A DNA stretch of 64,000 nucleotides. It comes from Acanthaster planci. Lineage: Eukaryota > Echinodermata > Asteroidea > Valvatida > Acanthasteridae. Positions 39,501 through 45,500 of the stretch are shown here, piece by piece; the stretch's first letter is position 1, and every line of letters starts with the position of its first letter. Made by a program: the position numbers and the translations under genes. The stretch spans positions 1,621,795 through 1,685,794 of the forward strand of contig NW_019091392.1 of the NCBI RefSeq assembly GCF_001949145.1, given 5' to 3'. The notes beneath the pieces are model-generated. The model saw only the letters and a list, made by a program, of their open reading frames with translations. It searched no databases and had not been told where the DNA came from.

Positions 39501-42500
39501 CACGAAATGAAGTGAGATTCAAAAATGGTGACACCTGGAAACTGGGCACAAGTTTAGCTGAGTATGCCCTCATATGGCGCACTTCAAGAAATCTCGGTAA
39601 ATTTTGATGTTAATATTTAAGCTTTTTTCTAAGTGGATAAATTACCTCCACTCACATGCATGTACGTGCCCAGCTACAAGTTTGAAAAAAATTATTTTTC
39701 TTATTTATCTTATTTTTGGGAACAGTTTAAAAGGGTTCATTGTGCACTTATAAGAATGGAAAGTCAGGCCAAAACAGAATTTTGTTAGAATTTTGAACAG
39801 GACAGGAATGTTAAAAGCTTCATAAAATTTCACTTATTGTGAATTGTGAGGTAAAAATATTGCTTTTGCTTGGCACTCAGAGGCTACAAATCAATGTAAG
39901 CGACAGAACGACCACATCACATTAGGGTTAAAAAAATATTTCACATAGCAGCTAAGTGGAAAATACTACTCAGGAAATCCACATAAAGCAAAAAATAAGA
40001 TAAAAACATGGCTGACCAAACAAAGAATACATGACCTTCTAGCCGTAATAAACTTTGGCAAACCAAATATTTTCTTTGCTTTGTGAATTTCTGTGCTCAG
40101 CAGCCCTGTGACATTGACCCCAATAGTCAAGAGCATAACGTGAAGAAATAACAAAGACAGGCCATGTCCAAATTTCATGGCTGTGGCTCGATTATATGGA
40201 GGCATTTATGATAGTGGCTGCAGCTAGTACCCCAAGTCATGTGTAATTTCGAACCCGTAGCCGAGTGATTTATACCCAGCCAGGTTAAGCTCATCCCCTA
40301 GGTACATTACATTGGTCAGTTTTACTTTAATAAACAGACCACACACATCTGAAAATAACTGGGACCAACACAAGAAGTTGTATGCCACACCTGGAATGTT
40401 CTAATTTTATATGTTTACATTTCACTGACATCCTCATTTAACAGAGCCTTTATGTCCAACTTTTGAGCTTCTTCCCTCGTGTTTATACAAAAGATATCCG
40501 TCATCCTTTACACTGCACTCATGTAAGACTTGGAATACTATATATGTTTTTGGTCAGACTTCACCGTTGCTATAAACAGTTTTAAAGCATCAGATGTTAC
40601 AGAGGCAGTAATAAATTTACTCGCATTTATCAAATTGTTGGCACGCTTACATCGTTCTCCCCAGACGTGAAGAAAGACGATGCGACAAGCTGGTCCAAAA
40701 AGCCGTTGCTTATTTGCTTTCACAGTTGTTGTGGCCTCGGCTTCTGCGTATTACATTTTAGGCAAGACCAGCCGTGCAACGGAATTACTTAACGCCTGAG
40801 ACCGGCTCTCTCATGCATCACAAGAGATTTCAATGAAAATAAACCATCCAGGAGAGGAAGTGTGCCTGCTCGCATGAGCACGTTTTCTCCAGGCATTATC
40901 AAGGGGTAAGAAAAACATCGTAAAACATTGCACCATGAAAACAGCACCCAGGGGGCATTGGGAAAATTACCGCGTCTGTGTATGTGTTGTGTCTTGGGAC
41001 ATCTTTAGGCTGGGGGGGGGCAAACTGCAAGCTCTGTTTCGTGCATGTGAGCAGTTTTCTGTGTCACCTTTTTGGGTGGTGGCAGCTGATTTTATTTTTG
41101 TAAGACTGAAGAAACTCGAACGAGAGTAGCTGTGAGCTGACAGGGGAACTGACAGGTCTTAGACAGCTGGCTCTGTGCTGGAAATGATGGCATCCGTCAG
41201 GCACACCATGAGAATATTGGATTTTAAAGGCTTGTGACAAGATCTTAAAGTGCTTTACGTAAAACTGAAACTGTTATCACCAATATGTAGAACCTTACTT
41301 TTGGCATAATTTTTAGACATCAAACCACAATGCAGTCAGAAGTTTTTCTTTTTTATGGTGAAAAACTAAGTAAAATATCAAATTCTGCATGTTATTACTT
41401 GAACCTGGCACTGGGTTATTTAAGGCATTTAGAGTATCAACTTTTTACGGTTGAAGAGGGGAAGGTGAGCAACTCACTGCAACAAGATGCATGGATACAA
41501 TGAAAGGGTAACAGAAATTGAAAACATTTAGTTCATGTGAAGAATTTTAAAATAATACTAAATATGTAACCATTTCAAAACCATCAGAAATTTAATGTTT
41601 ACCCTATTAATTGTGACCCAAAATGAATAAAAAGATGCTGCAATTCACCAGAACGCTGACATGTACAGTGTACATGTACATTGCACACAGCACACACAGT
41701 ATCGCATGCTTGCGATAGACCATGTTGTGCTTGATGTAGCTTCGACCAACAGGGCAAACACTGTCTCAGTTCAAGAAATACACGGTAGCACTGTGTCTTT
41801 TAATTTCTATCTTGAACCAGGACAGTGTTTGCCTGTGGGCCAAGCTACATCAAACGTAACTTGGTCTATTGAAGCCTGCAATACTGCATGTGCTATGCGC
41901 AATGTACACTGTACATGTTAGCATTCAGGCGATGACATCAGCCAATCAGCCTGGGAGTGCAAACGACCAAATGGGGATTTTTTGTGGGCGGTGAAATGCA
42001 GCATCTTGTATTCATTTTGGGATCACAATTAATGTAGTAAACATTAAATTTACGATGTTTTTGAAATGGTTACGTATTTAGTGTTATTTTAAAATACTTC
42101 TTATGAACTAAAGATTTTCTACTTCTGTTACCCTTTCAAGTTTTACAGTTGGTTTGACCAAGGCAAGTACACTGTACATATACACGTATGTAATGAACAA
42201 TGGAACAAGACAAGCATGTTTGAAGCAAACATGCTTGTCTTGTTCCATTGTTCACTATACCATAAATGCCCAAACACTTGAAAATTGTATGAAAGCATCG
42301 GTCTATTGTAATTTGTTGGAAACAATAGCACATACGTATTAAAGGCCATTTTGATTTACTAGACTGGCAAAGAGAGTGCAATGCGTATACAAATAAATCA
42401 ATGTACCAGTAGCAAAAAGAGATGTTATGTACAATGAGTTCATTTAGGGCTGAGTCAATTTGAATAATTCACTATTCGAATATTCGACCTTCAATTCGAT

Positions 42501-45500
42501 TGAATATCCAAATATTCGTTCGTACCAACCAGCAGATTGTTGATGAACAATCCGTACACAAAATCAATTGTAATGAAACACAAAATTGTACATTTTAATC
42601 ACTGTAAAAGCTTCTCACATCTGGGAGTATCTCCAGCCATGATTTAGCAATATTTAGAGATGAACAATACTTCTTGTGCTTTCAAATTTTGTAATGAATA
42701 AATTAATTTGTGAACAGCTGTAATATTCAGATATTCGGCACAGCCCTAAGCTCATTACAAAGAAACACCAGAGTGTGTTGTACATGTATCGACCGAGTCA
42801 TAGTGCAAGGTTACAGAGTGCACCTGCAAAGGCATTTCAAATCACTATCAAAGATTTCCAAAGCATGTGATAAGACAGGAGCACAACCAGATAAAGAAGC
42901 AAAGCTGGATAAAACACAAGACATAGAGTTGTGTTCTTGAACAACAAAATAACATGCAATCTAAATGTGACAAGTTTTCTGCTGGCTCATATGACAGCCA
43001 TATGCCGCTCCCAACCCTTGTACATACACTGAATTTGCGGTGTTCAATAACACTATTGACCTGCTGGGAAAGCCACACCTCTCCCTGTATTTGGACAGAA
43101 TCCTGCCCAACCTTTGCCAAGGCATCAATGTTCTACTCAAATAATGACAAAGTAAAGCCTACCAACAGTCAGTCGCCGAATGGCAAATGTTTGCACATTT
43201 CAGTAACAAACCTGAGCAATTGGTGAGGCAAAACTTGTATCGAGGACTGCAGTCAAAAGGTATGACGCTGAAGGAATGAAAAGTTAGCTGAAACTTGACT
43301 TTAAAATTTGCAAGCTGGGACCCTGAAGTTTCTATACATGTATGTGTATTTTTTAACAGGTTTAATGCCTGCATCATAAATAACATTGAAAAATAGCATA
43401 AGAAAAGCAAAATTACTGCTATGCAAGATTTAAAGTGCTGTGAACAGACAAACGACAGAGTGAGTAATGTGAAGCATGTGCAAGTGTATGGGAACCACTG
43501 TCTAATGACCACAGTCACGCAAGCAGTAATCTATGCTGGAGGGCATGGAATTACTGCAAACATTCACGCTGGGACTGTAATTCATCAAACACTGCCTGCA
43601 GTTTTTCCTTTCTCAAGGCCGATTAAGCTCCATTTTAATTGCTAAAATCTACAATGCTACTGGCCAGTGCGACCTACGGTTTGGGACCAAGCATTTTAAG
43701 TTTAATTGAGTAACGTTAAATGGAAGCGCTGTGGTCGTTTCTGTTAGTGGGCATTTACCCAAAAGCTGTTTACGTTTGGAGCCAAGCCAATTAGCAGTGC
43801 TCACTCTAAAAAAAAAACAATCTGGCCAATTTTTTTTATGGATGAATAAGTGATCACTAGAGCTCACTGACGTGGAGAGAACGATTAAGTCATCCCATTC
43901 ACCTGGACTTCCGATTGTGACGCGCCCCTACGGCAATTGGTGTCTTCATTGAAAGGCAAATATTATTTTAGGGCGGCAAATTGGGTGTGGATCAGCTGGT
44001 GTTTTTTGTCCTAACACTACCGAGTAAGTGGGAGCTCATGCAAACCAACAGACAGTTTGGAAACTAGCCTTGAAAGTAAATGCTATTTTTGCTATTTCAA
44101 ATATTTCATATTTGATGGTGAGTTTTCCACAAAGCTATTCTGTTTCAACATCATTCACAGGGTTCCTGCACCTAAAGGACAACTAAATTCCATGACTTTT
44201 CCCTGACCTTTCCATGACCAAATTATGAAAATCCATGACCCAATAATGCAATTTCTTGAACTCTTCGGACTGTTAAAGTTTGTAAGTAAAATCACGCATT
44301 TTATGCAGGTTATTTCTGATAACAGAAATCACACAGTGTTTGAAAAATTGCATGACTTTTCCATGACTTTAATCATATTTACAAAGTTCCATGACTTTTC
44401 CATGACTTTAATCATATTTACAAAGTTCCATGACTTTTCCAGGCCTGGAAAATGAAAACAATTTCCGTGACTTTTCCACGACTTTTCCAGGCTGCGGGAA
44501 CCCTGATGTATAACAGCTGCATTTATGCTAATTCTGTACACAGAAGTTGTACAGAATAGTTGGCATTAACTACATGATAATATGAATCACATGGGCATTG
44601 AATCTACTGCAGGCCGTCACAAATTAAAAACTAATGTATATGTGCATGTACAGCCTCTGCAACAAAGTAAATAAGCGACGATGTACATGTACATCTACAT
44701 GGGCACATCCATGTATGCAACCCAACAAATAGGAGTTCCCCTGAATATTTCTATGAAATTCTATGAAAAGATCCTAGAGTACAGCATTTGGCTAACCCGA
44801 GGTCAAAAAATGCCATGTAGGAAAGCCATACATTACTAATGGACTGGGGTGCAAGTCGGGTTCTTGTCCAGGCCTGGGAAATACATGTCAGGTCAGAGAA
44901 GCTAAATAAATATACTCTGGTGAGGCCTGAAAATAGCCCCACAACTGAAATGAAAAAACCTGAAATAAGGCTTTTGCCCAAAAACTTGCATACCTGTGAC
45001 AAAGGATGTCATTTAAATCACCTAAAGGATGTATTCAGACTACACAACAACAGCACAAGAAATACTGTGGGTTCTTTTACCGAAACTGCTAATAGATTAA
45101 GTAATGCCCATTTCAAATGATAGTGCTAGCTAGATTCTATATCACATCCTTAAAAGATGTAGGTCAAAGGCTTTGACAGGCAATATCAAATGTTTGTCTA
45201 TGCAATGCAAAACCAACTACATGTAACAAGAACTTTGTTGGTATGAGTAGTGTGTTGGATTGTTGACAATGGTGTCTGCAGCAATATGGTGTCTGACTAT
45301 TGCAAGTGTTGTAAGTTTATTTTTCGACTGTTATGCTTCCTGCTGAAAATGCCCACAGTCCTGACTTTGTACAAACAACGACTTCCTGCATCATAAACAT
45401 AAATGCCTAATTTACCATTTCTCATGTCATGATGTTTAATGTCATTTCAAACCACTGGAACAGAAAAACATGGCATTTATTCATGAAGCCTAGGTCTCAA

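Noticed and set aside
40245-40275. Minus-strand B-box-like GGGTTCGAAATT
   Set aside because: No A box at the right distance; one-box matches are common by chance.
42460-42740. ATTCGAATATTCG-rich stretch as a possible element
   Set aside because: Short palindromic AT-rich similarity to itself only; no clear ends or second copy.
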